From Aldrovandia affinis (lineage: Eukaryota; Chordata; Actinopteri; Notacanthiformes; Halosauridae), in NCBI GenBank assembly GCA_029706075.1, contig JAINUG010000147.1:740501-804500 (forward strand): a stretch of 64,000 nt of DNA, read 5' to 3'. Under the pieces are notes generated by a model, which searched no databases, had not been told where the DNA came from, and saw only the letters and a program-made list of their open reading frames with translations. The stretch's first letter is position 1; every line of letters begins with the position of its first letter. Both the position numbers and the translations under genes were made by a program. Shown here in pieces: positions 10,629 through 23,144 of this stretch.

Positions 10629-12136
10629 CTGTGGAAAGGAGAAAACTCAGAGTGAGGCTGCATTCTCAGGACCTCCCCCTTCTATTGGGCTGGCTGCCTC
10701 CGGTGGGCGGGGCTAGGGGAGTTAGGGGGTGGGGTTTCGGGGAGAGATGGGGGCGGAGACGTGGCTCAGCTTTGCTTTGTTGGACTAGCTGCAAACACGA
10801 CAGGGCATTTCAATGTCAGAGTTCACACAGCAATAGCAGACAGAGGGTTGGACACGGGACTTTGTACACTCGACTGTGACACAAAGGGACGGGACACAGT
10901 CATGCATTTGGGGGGGGGCTTGAGTGCTGGTGAGCTCTCGGGCCACTGGACTGAAATGTGACCTGGGCTGGCATGCCCCGATGTTGTTGTGGGCTGTACC
11001 CTACAGTTTGTGTTAGTTTTGCCTGGCTGACGGGAGCCTTTCTAAGCATCGCGCCAACATTAATGTGAGGTTCTGGAGTTCTCTGTGCAGACAGGAGAGG
11101 CTCATTTTTTCTGTGAGCCGCAGTGATGGTCCTGGCTGTCACTCCCTGGCAGGCTAATAGCACCCAGATGTACTTTACAGATTGCAGAAAGACTTCACAC
11201 ATAGGACTGAAGGCCAAAGGAGCATTTAAACTGTACAATGTGAATGGCATCTTTTGTAGTCAGTCCCAGGTTTAATGAAATTATAATGGCTGGCAGGACA
11301 ACAGATCTTTTGACTAGCACTGATTGCTGAAAGGTTTTCAAGTTTTACTTTTCTTCCTTCATTGGGAATTCATGTGAGAATACAAATCTGGTCTGCTAAT
11401 ATGTGAAGACGATATTTGATTTCAAAGAAATATGGTGCACCCTAAGAATGTATAATGTTCATTTAGGGCAATTTATTTTGTTGTAGATTTATTGGTTATG
11501 TGAGTAGCCACTCATTGGTGTAATTCCATTGATGCTGCATATGGCCAATGCACATTTACATTGGCAGATCATTAGACCAGTGGGGTGGTGGGTGGAAGGT
11601 GTTTATTGCAGTCATTTAGGAACAGTCTCTTCCCTCTGGTCTTTCTGAATAGTTCACTACACATCTGATCCTTGAATCAGGTGACTGTATGGTCCATAAC
11701 TCAAAGGGATCTTCTTAAATATTTAGGACGTGTTTGACAACATACTCCAACATGTCAGAGTTAAATTTGATCCAATAAAATTTAATTACACCTAATTAAA
11801 AGGGTGTGTGAAATAGGTCCCCATATTTACCTGCTTGTTACTATGGAAGTGTTCATATCTGCAACAACCTGTGGCATAAAATTGAATTTGAATCCTTGAA
11901 GGATTAAAAATGTTGTGCTTCAACACAGAGCATGACAGCTTCCCAAAACACGATAAGCACATTACGGTGTTACCGCAAACCTATCTACGCTTAAACACTT
12001 GATCTGTCTTCTTGAATTCTTCTGTAAAAGTGTGTCTGAGTGCAGGACCTTATCTACTGAATCTCTGCAGTGCTCTACGCAGCTCGGCTCCTTGCCTCAA
12101 CCTCAGTAGGTATTGTCTGTTAAAACCGCCATAGCC

Positions 12137-12514
12137 GCGCCTCCCGCGTGGTCCAGTGGTTACAACGTCCGACGCTGGCCACGGAGACCGGGGTTCAATT
12201 CCCCGTCTCGCCAAGTGTCGGCTTTGGCCGGGAGTGCCACCAGGGGCGGCGATTGGCTGTCCGCCCCAGGGAGGGGGGAGGAAGCCGACGTGACGTTCGC
12301 TGCGTATAAGAGTGGCCCTGTAAGTAGTCGACGGCTGGCGAGTGACGTCTCGGAAGAGGCGTCACTTCACCTTGTCACTACCGGTCGCAGGACTACGGCA
12401 GCGAACTCACATTTCTAGGGGGGGATTGACGTAAAAATAGCGGGTCTAATTGGCTACCAAATTGGGATAAAATGGGATAAAATCAGAAACAAATTAAAAA
12501 AATTAAAAAAAATA
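12137..12514 (+). repeat. tRNA-Glu-like SINE, family C, copy 2 (full length)
   Basis: Same head, body and tail as the copy at 4580, with a few small indels. It ends in an (A)n(T)-rich tail and is flanked by a perfect 10-bp TSD CGCCATAGCC (12127-12136 and 12515-12524). Confidence 0.92.
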
Positions 12515-14079
12515 CGCCATAGCCAAAGGGCCAGGGAGCAGGAGCGCAGGGGCAAGATGGATGCCCTGTCGCCCCGCTCACATCTTCTCCACCAGGTCTG
12601 CACCATCCTCTACTCTCTTCTCTTCCCTCTGTGGGAGGGACGGAAGGGTCCTGGACCAAGGCCTGAGGTTCTGCAGATCTCCTTCTGATTGGCTGCCAAT
12701 GGTACAGTTGGCGGGGTGGAGAGAAAGGCAGATGGTGGGGGCTGGAGAGCAGCCACACGCCCCTCTCTCCTTCCAAGTGGGCGGAGACACTCACTCGGTG
12801 TCTGTTCCAAACACAGAGCAGTCCCACGCTTTGACCACTCAGCAGTGTGAATTACGCACTCTCTTCCGAATGGGGAAAACGTCCAGTCGAGGCAGTCGCC
12901 CGTACAGCAAGCATATGCCTCCTCTGATCACGCAGAGAGACCGATGCTGGCAGTGCAATGTTTCTTACTGGTTTCATAGAAATGTTCACTTGTCTGGAGA
13001 ACTCCTGCTCCATAAACCCTGAATGCAAAGGTGTAATAACATATTAAGTATTGGGGGGGACTATTGAGAGGGAATGTTTCACATCTACAAATTATTGGGG
13101 GAGACAGATATGACTGTCCCCCCACTCCTTACGCCTATGCCTGACAGTACCGTGACACCATGGCTTGTTGATGACACCTCGGCTCCTCTTTTTGTGCAGA
13201 AGGTTGTGTGTTCAGATTCTACCTAACTGCAAAGAGGTTTGCTCTTGAAAAACACAATCTTCATGACAACATTTTATCTTATTTGCAATGACCAGACCAA
13301 CTTCATATAAAAACAACTTTGTTTTTGAATGTTAAGGGCAGAGTGCATTGCAGGTTAAACTGGGTTGAGGGCTTAGTCGCTACAGAGGGCTCATGAGTGG
13401 GATGCACGTTCCAAGATTTAGAAATGTTGCCTCCATCAAAAATAGTCATTTTAGAGGCCACTTTAGGTGAACTACTTTTGGGATTATGATTAATAAAATT
13501 TGCCTTCCGTAGCTTTTCCGATATAATGGAGTTATTTCAATGTACACTTTAATGTGGTGTGAAACTAATTTACAGAGGTTAAATGAATCTGGACTACATC
13601 CTGAAAGCTTTAAAAGTACTATGAATACCATATACAGAAAGAATATACAATAATGTGCTGTAAAACTAAGTGTGGAAGACACTAATAGAGTTTATAATGA
13701 TCATTGCTATTCCCTTTTTCAATGTGAAAAGTCAATCAAAGAGAAAGGTCTCAATACTACATCCTCAGCGACTGTGTGAACACTGTACTAATCACATGAA
13801 TACTGTCCACTGAATACAATGTTGAAGGCAGAGGGAGGATAAATTGTGTGTGGATCAAACTCATGGGTGTAAACCATGGTAAAAACCACGGTTGGGTCAA
13901 ATTAACCAGGGTCAGTGAGCACACAGTGAGCACATTACAGCCAGCATACAGAGGCCTGGGAATGGGAGTGATCTCAGAGAGGGGAATCCTCCAAAGGGAT
14001 GAAGGCCAATCACAGTGCTGCGCTACGTCACCAAAGCCAAACACCCAGAAAATCTAATTAATGCCACAAACAAAAGAAG

Positions 14080-14456
14080 TCTCTTCAGTGTCGATGCTGT
14101 GTATGTGTGTGTGCATGAGTGTGTGTGTGTGTGTGTCAGTGTTTCTATGTGTTCGTAAGTATCAGTGTATCTGTATGTCTGCGTGTGCATGTGTATGCAT
14201 GTGCGTCAGTGTGCCTGTGTCATTGTGTATACCTGTGTCAGTGTGTCGATGTATGTGTGCATGTGTATGTGTGTGTCTGTTTGTCCCCGTGTCCATGTCA
14301 GTGTGTCTGTGTGTGTGTCAGTTTGTGTGTGTCCATGTATGTGTATGTTTGTATGTGTGTGTGGGTGTGTACGCGCATCAGTGAGTCTGCGTGTGCAAGA
14401 CAACATTTCAGTGTTTATGTACGTGTGAGACTGTCTGCGCCTTTCTGTCTGTCTGC
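14080..14456 (+). repeat. imperfect (TG)n-rich tract, about 380 bp
   Basis: Long degenerate TGTGTG/TGTATG/CAGTGTG array. Its open frames on both strands (Cys/Val-rich or Thr/His-rich) are by-products of the repeat, not genes. Confidence 0.9.
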
Positions 14457-14591
14457 ATAGGGTTAAGAGTCGTCTTTGTAATTTTGTAAAGAAGGATATC
14501 CCTCCTCCCTACGCTCTACATATGCAAACATCCCCTACTGTCCCCGACCATTTTTATTTGGGTTATTTTTAACTGTGATCACCTCACCCAT

Positions 14592-14619
<28 letters not shown>
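14592..14619 (+). repeat. (GA)n microsatellite
   Basis: Nearly perfect GA dinucleotide run ending in AAAGAGAAA. Confidence 0.95.
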
Positions 14620-14624
<5 letters not shown>

Positions 14625-15098
14625 ACCAGGCAAGGGAAAGCATCCAGCATTCCATGCCAAGACACAGGAGACACATTCCGAGTGCTGGAGAAGAAGACAA
14701 TTGATTCCACTCATTTCCACCGAGATGGCAACAGAGAACAAATAAAGCGTTGCCATCTCACAGCAGGCAGGCCGGGGCTTTGTGTAAAAATAAGCCTGTG
14801 AAAGACTCGCAGCTCTTGCTGTGTAAAAAAAGATCGTCACGAAGCCTAAGTGTGGAGTTTGCCGTCTGCGTGTACTCCTGTACACTGTGCGTAACAAAGA
14901 ATTGTGTGACGAGGCACCTGTTATTTTCTTCCCCATTAGCATTTTCACAAGTCGGGTACACAACCCGTATGTGTTTTTTCCCATAAAGGCCACAGATTGA
15001 CAGAGGACATGAAAACGAGCACATACATATGTACGTAATGGTGCATACTGCGTGTGCTATACAGTCCAGGGGCAACAGTTTATGTGTATAAACATAAA

Positions 15099-15312
15099 GG
15101 CAGTGTGGTATGATGGTTAGGGAACTGGGCTTGTAACGTTAAGGTTGCAGGTTCAATCCCCAGGTGGGACACTGCCGTTGTACCCTTGAGCAAGGTACTT
15201 AACCTGAAGTTGCAATTACATTTAATATCCAGCTGTATAAATGGACTGTAAAGAAATGTCAACTGTAAGTCGCTCTGGATAAGAGCGTCTGCTAAATGCC
15301 TAAAATGTAATG
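15099..15312 (+). repeat. SINE family A, near-full copy
   Basis: tRNA-like head GGCAGTGTGGTATGATGGTT with B box GGTTCAATCCCCAGG, middle GGGACACTGCCGTTGTACCC and GAGCAAGGTACTTAACCTGA, then AATATCCAGCTGTATAAATG and the tail GTAAGTCGCTCTGGATAAGA with GCGTCTGCTAAATGCC. It is one of the two best copies in the window. Confidence 0.9.
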
Positions 15313-15539
15313 TTATGTGTACGCACAGGAGGGCACAGAGGAAGGCAGTGCGGTGTGTGGTGGGCGGGTGCGGCATGCTGGTGATTATCAGTTCCGGAGA
15401 GTCGTGAGGAGAGGGGCCACAAGGTGCCCTCTCTCCCACTGTCACAGCCTGGGTGCGATTTCAGCCATTACAGCACAACACGGGGAGAATGCCATCTCTG
15501 TCAGTCGCAAACAAGTTTCTCTTGTGGTTTGCGCATGTG

Positions 15540-15692
15540 GTTTGTGAGTACTGTATGTGTGAGTGTGTGTGTGTTTGTGTGTGTATGCGCATGTTCACGT
15601 GCGATCAACCGGGTACGTGGGAGTGGGTGTTAGTCCGTGTATGCATGTGTGAGTGAGCATGCATGTCTGAGCAGGTGTGTGATGTGTGTGTC
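15540..15692 (+). repeat. (TG)n-rich imperfect tract
   Basis: Degenerate GTGTGTGT/GTATGTGTGAG array with no gene content. Confidence 0.85.
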
Positions 15693-15959
15693 ACTGCACA
15701 ATGTTGACCTCCCACCTCACATCTCTGAAGGATCCATCCAGTTCTTCACATGTCAATTACACCATGCCACTCTCCTCCACACCCACCCCTTTGCCAGCGA
15801 TTCCAGACGTGTCCCCTGCCTATCCAAACAAGGTGCCCCACCCAAACCCCAGCCTCAGAGCCCCCCACAGACTTCATCCTCCTGCGTCACTCTGTCCCTC
15901 TCTGACCTCTGTCTGACCACTGTGCCAATGGCCTGCCTCCACACAGTGAATAGAGAGGT

Positions 15960-16170
15960 GTGAGTGACAGGCCAAGGTGGGCCCCCTGGTTGTTCGCTCC
16001 GCTCATCTCTATTCCGGCCGGCAGGTGGGGGCAGGCGAGCGTGTCCGGGCCCCCGCGCATTATCACAGCCTAATCACAAAGCCCCGCTCTCGCTAAATCA
16101 CCCCCTCTCGCTTCAGCACTCTCGCGCCGCCCGCCGTCCATCTCTCCCCTCGCTGATCATGTGAAGGACC
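15960..16170. other. GC-rich unique island, function unknown
   Basis: Unlike its AT-rich surroundings, this stretch is rich in G+C and CpG (CGGGCCCCCGCGCATTATCA, CACTCTCGCGCCGCCCGCCG). It is not recognised as a repeat and has no splice-supported exon. It could be a conserved non-coding element or an intragenic promoter; the sequence alone does not decide. Confidence 0.3.
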
Positions 16171-16419
16171 CGAGCGTCACTCAAACCCCGGACGATGCCT
16201 TTCCCTCTGCGGGAGGACAAATAAAGGGAGGTGTCACTGTCGACCCTGTGCTGGGTCCATCCTGGTTTTGCATACAGGGACTTGACTGTCATTATGGAAA
16301 TACCTTACAGTGAGCAGAGCTCTACTAGCTCTTTGTGCAAAGTCAGCACAAAATGCACAGCGCCCGACACACAGTAGATTGTTATGGGGAATTCATCCTT
16401 ATGCATTGAGCATCCGAAG

Positions 16420-16741
16420 CTACTTTCTGTTGCCTTTCCGATCAGAGCACTGCCTATGTATACAGTATACATACACTGCCTATGTATACAGTATAACAGT
16501 TTATATGAATCCAACAATGTTCAAATGCACTCCATCAGAGTCGATTCAACACAGGAGGTTTTTGCTGTGCTGTGGCAGTTGCCTTTTCCTGACATCCCAG
16601 AGAGCCTTTGCTGCTGGGTATCCAGGCCGCCTGTTTCTGTTGAATTCACCAGCTTTTCTGAGACGCCAGACCTCAGCATGACACGACTGCAAGGCTACTT
16701 TGTGTTGCTTCTCTACAGAGCACTGCCTATGTATACAGTAA
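16420..16741 (+). repeat. local direct repeat with three identical 20-mers
   Basis: CACTGCCTATGTATACAGTA occurs identically at 16448-16467, 16474-16493 and 16721-16740. The first and third copies sit in a longer similar context (GCTACTTT...TGTTGC...CAGAGCACTGCC). Confidence 0.85.
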
Positions 16742-18069
16742 AATGTTCAATGTTAACTCAACTATAACAGCTAATTTCCTGTTGACCCAGTCGCTGCTGA
16801 CCGGAGCTCACCACAGGGCTCTGTCTCAGCCTCCAGGAGCAAACCTCACCTCCAGTCTCACCCTGGCCACTCGGGCTCATCAGCCTGCTTCAGAACATAG
16901 GTGTTGGGTTTCATAGCGCTTGTGTTAATGCAGAAGGCACTGGACTGGCGTGGCACAAGCCTTCATCTGATGAATTTCAAATCGGAGCACAAATCACATA
17001 CAATCTCGAGACACCTCCTTCTCGGGCCGACTGCAATTTTAACGCCAAATATTAAACGAATGCAACTATGCTTTGACACACGCCAATCAGCTCACTTGAT
17101 CAAACCACCCGTTCTAAGCGCAACATTTAAGGCCAACGTTTATTTATCGTACCATTTAACACAATTCCTTAAAAGCCCTTGTGTGAGTTCATTGGAGTGT
17201 CCCGAAAGCATCCACGACCAAACCTGTCGCACACAACACAAGATGCAAGAAGGCCTCCACCAAGCCATTGAAACAGCACCAATCCCAGGACGCATTAAGT
17301 AATCAGTCCTGAGACTTAATTGCAAAGTATTCAGTGATAATGAGATGCGTATGCAGTTGATGACTCCACCTCGAAGTGAGAACCGAAGTGTGAACCTCTG
17401 GGTGCTGCAAGAGTAAATAGCCGGTCGTGTCTTTTGCCGATGGGCCATTGTCTGCCTTGCACACCTCACCCACTCTGCCCTTTCTTCCGGGTACTGCGTT
17501 TAGATCAACCGCCTCTCCACCCCTCTCTTCTGTGTCTCTGGCCCTCTGGACTCCGGCGGGAAATTGAGAATGCATGGAAAACATGGAACACAAATGTGTT
17601 TGCAGTAAACAACAAGATGTTCGCCCGCTGATAAGACAGAGTTTGAATGGAGAAGAGGTAAGGTTGTATCTCATCCCGTTACGCTGTAGGGCTCTGCAGC
17701 TTATTCGAATTCAGAGCGATGGCCATGGTTTCGCCCCTCGGATATAGTACAAACCTTTCTGCCTGCTGTAGGGTTGAAATTTCCCACCTTGTTTGTTAAA
17801 AACGCCACCTTATGTCCCTACAAACATACTGATCTGTTTGTGTGAAAATAATTGCATTTATTTGAGCGTGACATCGCGGTCTGAGTGGGAACGCCACGAT
17901 ACTCCAGACTGCCTCTGTGCCAACTGTCGGTCTGTTCAGTTGACACAGCCAACCGAGAAAGAGCCTGGTGAGATGAAATTCAGATTCTCTAGCCGGCTGC
18001 AATATAAACTGACAGGGATGCCATATTTGAGACTCCTCCACTGCTGTGTGCTGGACGTGGTTGTGTCTG

Positions 18070-18190
18070 AGTGACTCGAAATACGGACGTGTGCGTGTGT
18101 ATGTTTCTTTGCGCGTGCAGGTCCACATTAACGTGTCCGTGTTTGTGTGTGTGTGTGTGAGTCTGCGTGCATGCGAGTGTGTGTGTATGC
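18070..18190 (+). repeat. (TG)n-rich imperfect tract
   Basis: Degenerate GTGCGTGTGT/GTGTGTGTGA array. Nothing else is seen around it. Confidence 0.8.
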
Positions 18191-18585
18191 GCATAGTTGA
18201 AGAGGCTCCTGCCATCCCAGCAGCCCCTGCACACAGCTGCCAGGCAAAGGAGAGAAACCTCTCTTTAACGATCCCTCTAATTCCAGCCTCATTACGGCAT
18301 GTGAAACAGTAACAACTTTCAAGCCTCCCAGCTCTGCCAGATCCGAACAAAAATACCCGTTATTAATGAACGAATATTAAAATTCACATTTCTGTCAAGC
18401 GTTCAGAAAGGAGGAGTCCCCAAAGGTCTTGCTGGGTTGCACACAAAACAAAACTGCGAAAGAGCTGGAGCATTTAAAATTTGGCTGCACAGTTTATCTG
18501 AGCCTCACAGCCACTTCCCAAGTGCTGTTTAGCTGCACCCACAGGGTCCCTTGTGTTATGTTTGCATCTGCTTCCATCTCCCAAT

Positions 18586-18964
18586 CTCTCTAAAGTTGAT
18601 TGTTTTCTGATTTTATCCAGTTTTTCTCCCAATTTGGTAGCCAAATTACACCCGCTATTTTCAGGTCAATCCCTCCCTCGTAGTTCGCTGCCGTAGGCCT
18701 GTGACTGGCAGCGACGAAGGCAAAGTATCATCGCCGAGACGAGACTCGCTTAGCCGACGACTGTAACTCCGGCACCCCAGAGCCACTCCTGTGCGCAGCG
18801 AATGTCTTGTCGGCTTCCCTCCCCTTCCTGTGGTGGACAGCCAATTGCCGCCCCCGGTGGCACTCCCGGCCAGAGCCGACTCTGGCGCGGCCGGGGAATC
18901 GAACCCCGGTCGCCGTGTCCAGCGTCGGACATCGAAACCGCTAGACCACCCGGGAGGGCCCTCG
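18586..18964 (-). repeat. tRNA-Glu-like SINE, family C, copy 3
   Basis: Reverse-oriented copy. The tail reads GGCTACCAAATTGG on the minus strand, and the head ends at 18950s with the tRNA-like segment (GGTTCGATTCCCCGG, GTGGTCTAGCGGTTTC). It is flanked by the 9-bp TSD TCTCCCAAT (18577-18585 and 18965-18973). Confidence 0.9.
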
Positions 18965-19441
18965 TCTCCCAATTTCCAACATCTTCACATGTGTCTGTTT
19001 ACGACACTTCAGGGTTCCTCCGATGCCGTTGAGGCGGAGTCAGCTAGCAACTCGTTTGAAACCAGGGACTACCTACGATTGATGTTATGCTATTTTATGC
19101 CCGCTTTCATAGTGGCCTACCTCTTAAGCAATGAAAACTGACGGGACCATTGAATCACTGAAATGTCCAAGGTCACCCTCAATACTCTTTACTTATCTTC
19201 ACTGAGAAATCTCTCCTCTTACAGAACTCATGTAAGCCACCATCCCCTTCATTTAAATAACGCAAGTGTCCTCATTACTTGCATGGATCTCCAAAGCACC
19301 AGGCGTCAGCAGTTTGTTAACCAGTCCATCAAGCAGAAGCAGAAGTGGGCGAGTCGATTCTGCACAAACATGGGGCATGGCTGATGTGTGGTATACACTG
19401 CGCATCTCAGGGCACCTCTGCATGTGATGGAACATTCACGG

Positions 19442-19649
19442 GCGGCAGTGTAGTATAATGGGTAGGGAATTGGACTTGTAACTCAGAGGTTGCTGGTTCA
19501 ATTCCCAGGTGGGAGCACTGCCGTTGTACCCTTGAGCAAGGTACTTAACCTAAATTGCTTCAGTAAAATATCCAGCTGTATTGTCTCTAAAGAAATGTAA
19601 ACTGTGTAAGTCGCTCTGGATAAGAGCGTCTGCTAAATGTCAAATGTAA
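19442..19649 (+). repeat. SINE family A, near-full copy
   Basis: GGCAGTGTAGTATAATGGGT head, B box GGTTCAATTCCCAGG, GAGCAAGGTACTTAACCTAA, AATATCCAGCTGT and the tail GTAAGTCGCTCTGGATAAGA with GCGTCTGCTAAATG. Colinear with the copy at 15099. Confidence 0.92.
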
Positions 19650-20311
19650 ATTCATTTCGCCGTCTTGGCAGAGTGGCTTTGTGCCACCTCGGCGCATGCG
19701 AACGCACGACGGAAAAACCAAAGCAGAGCTCGTGGCATGACTCGTGATCATTGGCTGGCGAGAACGGCTGAAATTTTCTGTTCGACAACATGGACACACT
19801 CCCCCTCCCCCCCCCGCCTCCCGCTGTGGGGGCTGAGTTTAGCGTTTCTGAAAGCTGAAAGTAAGAGGGAACACACTTCTGTAATCAGGCCATCGCTCAG
19901 CATGCCTCCCATAGCCGCACTCTGCATGGCTTTCTAATCTTTCATTACAGCCAAGAGAGTGCAGGCGACCATGTTAACTTGCCGCTTTACCGCTCAGAGA
20001 GGCCTGGAAAAGCTGCAGGATTTATGCTCCCCGGGAACAAAAGCATGCCTGGAGAATGGGGAACGGGGCTACATTGTGCTTTCGCTTGTTTTTCCCTGGT
20101 GCAAATGATTCAATGCTCCACTTTGAGTCCCTTAGACCCTGGGAGCTATTATATATGGCCCAGCATCATGAGAGTGCTTAGTTAGCATGACTAACTGGAT
20201 TCTATACAGTGACACTATACTCTACATCTTTAGTGAGTAAAAAGTGTTGTGTTCACCAGAGGCCCTGAGGCAGAAAGAGGAGACTGAGGAGGAGAATGAA
20301 GATATATAATA

Positions 20312-20607
20312 TATATATTTTTTTTTTTTTGTTTTTGTTTCTGATTTTATCCCATTTTCACTACCCTGTGACCGGTAGTGACAAAGGCAAAGTATCGTCT
20401 CCTCCAAGACGCACTCGCCAGGCCATCGACCATAACTCCTGTACTGCAAAGCCACTTCTGTGCGCAGCAAACTTCATGCCGGCTTCCCTTCCCCCCCCAG
20501 TGGCACTCACGGCCAGAGCCGACTGTGGCGCAGCCGGTGGAAGCGAGCCCCAGTAACTAGTTGCAGTGGCGAACATTGTAACCACTAGACCACCTGGGAG
20601 GCCTGAT
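20312..20607 (-). repeat. tRNA-Glu-like SINE, family C, copy 4 (internally shortened)
   Basis: Minus-strand copy ending in a T-run (plus-strand view) near 20319-20330. The tail block with GGCTACCAAATTGG is lost, while the central block and tRNA-like head remain. Flanked by a perfect 11-bp TSD GATATATAATA (20301-20311 and 20608-20618). Confidence 0.9.
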
Positions 20608-21339
20608 GATATATAATAATAACAATAATAATATGAGCATATAATAAAGTACTGCAAAAGTCAGAGTCTGAATGCATGTGGCGGTTACGCTCAATGCCGG
20701 CCCTGAAACATTGTGGTTCTCACTGAGAAACACGGAGAGAAGCTAAATTGATTCAATAATTTGCTAAATCAAAGGTTGGATGGAATCAAAGTTGTACAGA
20801 CATTGACTGGGGTAGAGCAGCCCTTTTGTGAGGAAAATAAGCAAATGAAATGGTAAATATGCATGGAGTTCTCACTTCTTCTCCATTGTCACCTATGGTC
20901 ACCTACCATCATGGTCAAAAGAGCGGTCATGTTTACTTTTGTAGTAATCTAATTGCAGAGAGTTGCTCATGCCATATCTGAAAAGCATCAGTTTCAAGTG
21001 GATTTTGGTGTTCAAGGCAGAGAATCATAAACACAACTGTGTTACATCGAACAAGCAGGAGGGCAAAATCAAAGTACATGCAGCCATTAGGCTAGTTTAT
21101 GTCATTTAAATGAAGAGGACTGAATTAAGCAAGCTCTATTCACCAACATCATCACCATCCAGCCCACGTGACCCAAACTTTTCTGTACAATGCTTCAACC
21201 CGCTCATTTATCCGGCTGGTTCTCATATCACCAATCAAGAACAACCCACTGTATCCCCCACCGTCTGGCCCTGGATGCATACGGCCAATCCTGCACGATA
21301 TTCCGCACAGGCACAGGTGATTGTAGTATATGTAGTATA

Positions 21340-21402
21340 CAGCAGACGCTTTTATGGCCAGTAGTGAATGCATACATTTTTCAGTATATGTGGCCCCAGT
21401 GA
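21340..21402 (-). repeat. SINE family B, 3' fragment
   Basis: Minus-strand match to the 3' half of family B (CACTGGGGCCACATATACTG, then TGCATTCACTACTGG and AAAAGCGTCTGCTG). Confidence 0.75.
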
Positions 21403-22524
21403 TTGGCCTGTACAGCACGCGGGCGAACAGCAGTCCTGACCAATGACGTTGGCAGTCATTAGGCAGCTCACACCAGGTCTTATGGCTTCTTCTCCAGTGA
21501 CACCGTAAACCACTAAAGGCTTCCGAGCAAACCTTGTAACCCAAACAAGCAATCTGCAGCCAAAATGCGCAGGTCGATCAGCCCTCGGAACAACTCTGGG
21601 CTGCATTAACATCAAGGGAAATTGCACTGAGCAGATGTCTTTAACACCAGTTTTACTGCCACCATCTTAAGAGTCTAATCTAGCATGTAAGGGTTTCTTC
21701 TCCCCTTTTATGGGCAAGTCCTGCCCAAGGAATGCTTTGCTCTGTTCTTTCACAGTGAAAGGGAATATATATAACAGTGCAGAACTTGGTATGCAGCGCA
21801 GAGCTAAGCAGCAACAAACGACTGTACTGCAACCAGCAGGCAGCAATGAGGCAACTAATCTGGCTAATCCATTCAGTCTGTCTCTCCTCAGCCCTCGCAT
21901 TGTGGTAAAACACTTGGCTCTAATGAAGATGCATGTGGACGGTACACGTCAGATGCCTTATGTCATGGCTTCGGGCAATGAAATCATGAAAACTACAGGG
22001 AAGTCACAAACTACGCTCACTTTGTTCTCCGGCTGTGACATAAACGGATAAGATTGAGGCAGACAATACAATTGAGAACATTTGTATCCAACATTTATGA
22101 AAGTCAAATAAAAGCCCATCACTATTACTCGCTACCGATAATTGAAGTGCAGAAGGCTTGCGCAAACGCACACTGAATATAATGTGCTATATTCCCAACA
22201 CACTGCAAATGGGAACAGAACGCATATTAGGTCACTGACCACAACTTGGTGGGGGGGGGGACAAAATAAGGAACCTCTGCAATGTTCAATATTTCATAAA
22301 CAGTATGAGAAAAGATTATTTGGGATAATGTTGCTATTATTTGTATCATACCATCATAAAAAAGCTCTTGGATTAAATGTAGACTTTGGCTCCAGGTATG
22401 GTGGACAGTTCCCCTCCCAATGTCTGGAGATGAATGTGGATGGGCCATTGGCTGAGGGGGGTGTGACATGATGTGTGAATGTGGTGCATCCTAATTTAAG
22501 GATGGAGTTTAGGTCTGTTGTGCC

Positions 22525-22599
22525 CGTGTGTGTGTTTGTACATGTTCATGCTCATGTGTGAGCATTTGCCTGTGGGTTTTTCAGATTGTGTGTATATTA

Positions 22600-22644
<45 letters not shown>

Positions 22645-22800
22645 GAAGCGAGTCTTTGTGTCTAAAAGAGCATGAGTGTGTGTGTGTGTGTGTGTGTGTC
22701 TGTGTGTGTGTGTTGCCTGTATGTGTGTATGACTGTGTGTTTTTGCCTATGTATTTATATGTGTGTATGCACCAGTGTGTGCTTGTGTGTGTGTGCCTTG
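22525..22800 (+). repeat. (TG)n microsatellite cluster
   Basis: Two long near-perfect TG runs (22600-22640 and 22676-22712) in a degenerate TG-rich context. Confidence 0.95.
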
Positions 22801-22861
22801 GGTCTGCTGCCAGGCATTTATATGAACTTGCACACAGTGAATGAATAACCCTATTTATACT

Positions 22862-23144
22862 GGGTTATTAATTGACTGTGCGCACCCCCAGAACATTGAT
22901 ATATTGAACTGCCAGCTTGTCTCATGAAGTGGATCAAAATAGCAAGTGAGCGAACGCGTGTGACAACTTCATCTTTTTGATGCACCCTAATAAATAGGGT
23001 TATTAATTCACTGTGTGCGATCCATAAACATTGATATATTTAACTTATTTTTATAGCGCCAGGTTTTCTCATTAAGTGGATCAAATTTGCAAGTCAGCAA
23101 ACACGTGTGACAAGTTCATGTTTTTTTGACACACCCTAATATAT
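22862..23144 (+). repeat. two-copy tandem duplication, period about 135 bp
   Basis: GGGTTATTAATTGACTGTGC...AACATTGATATATT...AAGTGGATCAAA...CGTGTGACAACTTCAT...CACCCTAATA begins at 22862 and recurs, diverged, from 22997. No coding content. Confidence 0.8.

Noticed and set aside
10418-10879. Plus-strand frames opposite the iqsec3 exon
   Set aside because: Shadow of the minus-strand exon. There is no splice or family support on the plus strand.
12540-13022. Overlapping open frames on both strands, considered as an iqsec3 N-terminal exon
   Set aside because: No match to the TVLHQFCC, SDYELS or N-terminal IQSEC3 segments. The true preceding exon was found at 52462 with matching phase, leaving no need for an exon here.
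14061-14460. Cys/Val-rich open frames over the TG tract
   Set aside because: Produced by the dinucleotide repeat. They occur in several frames on both strands.
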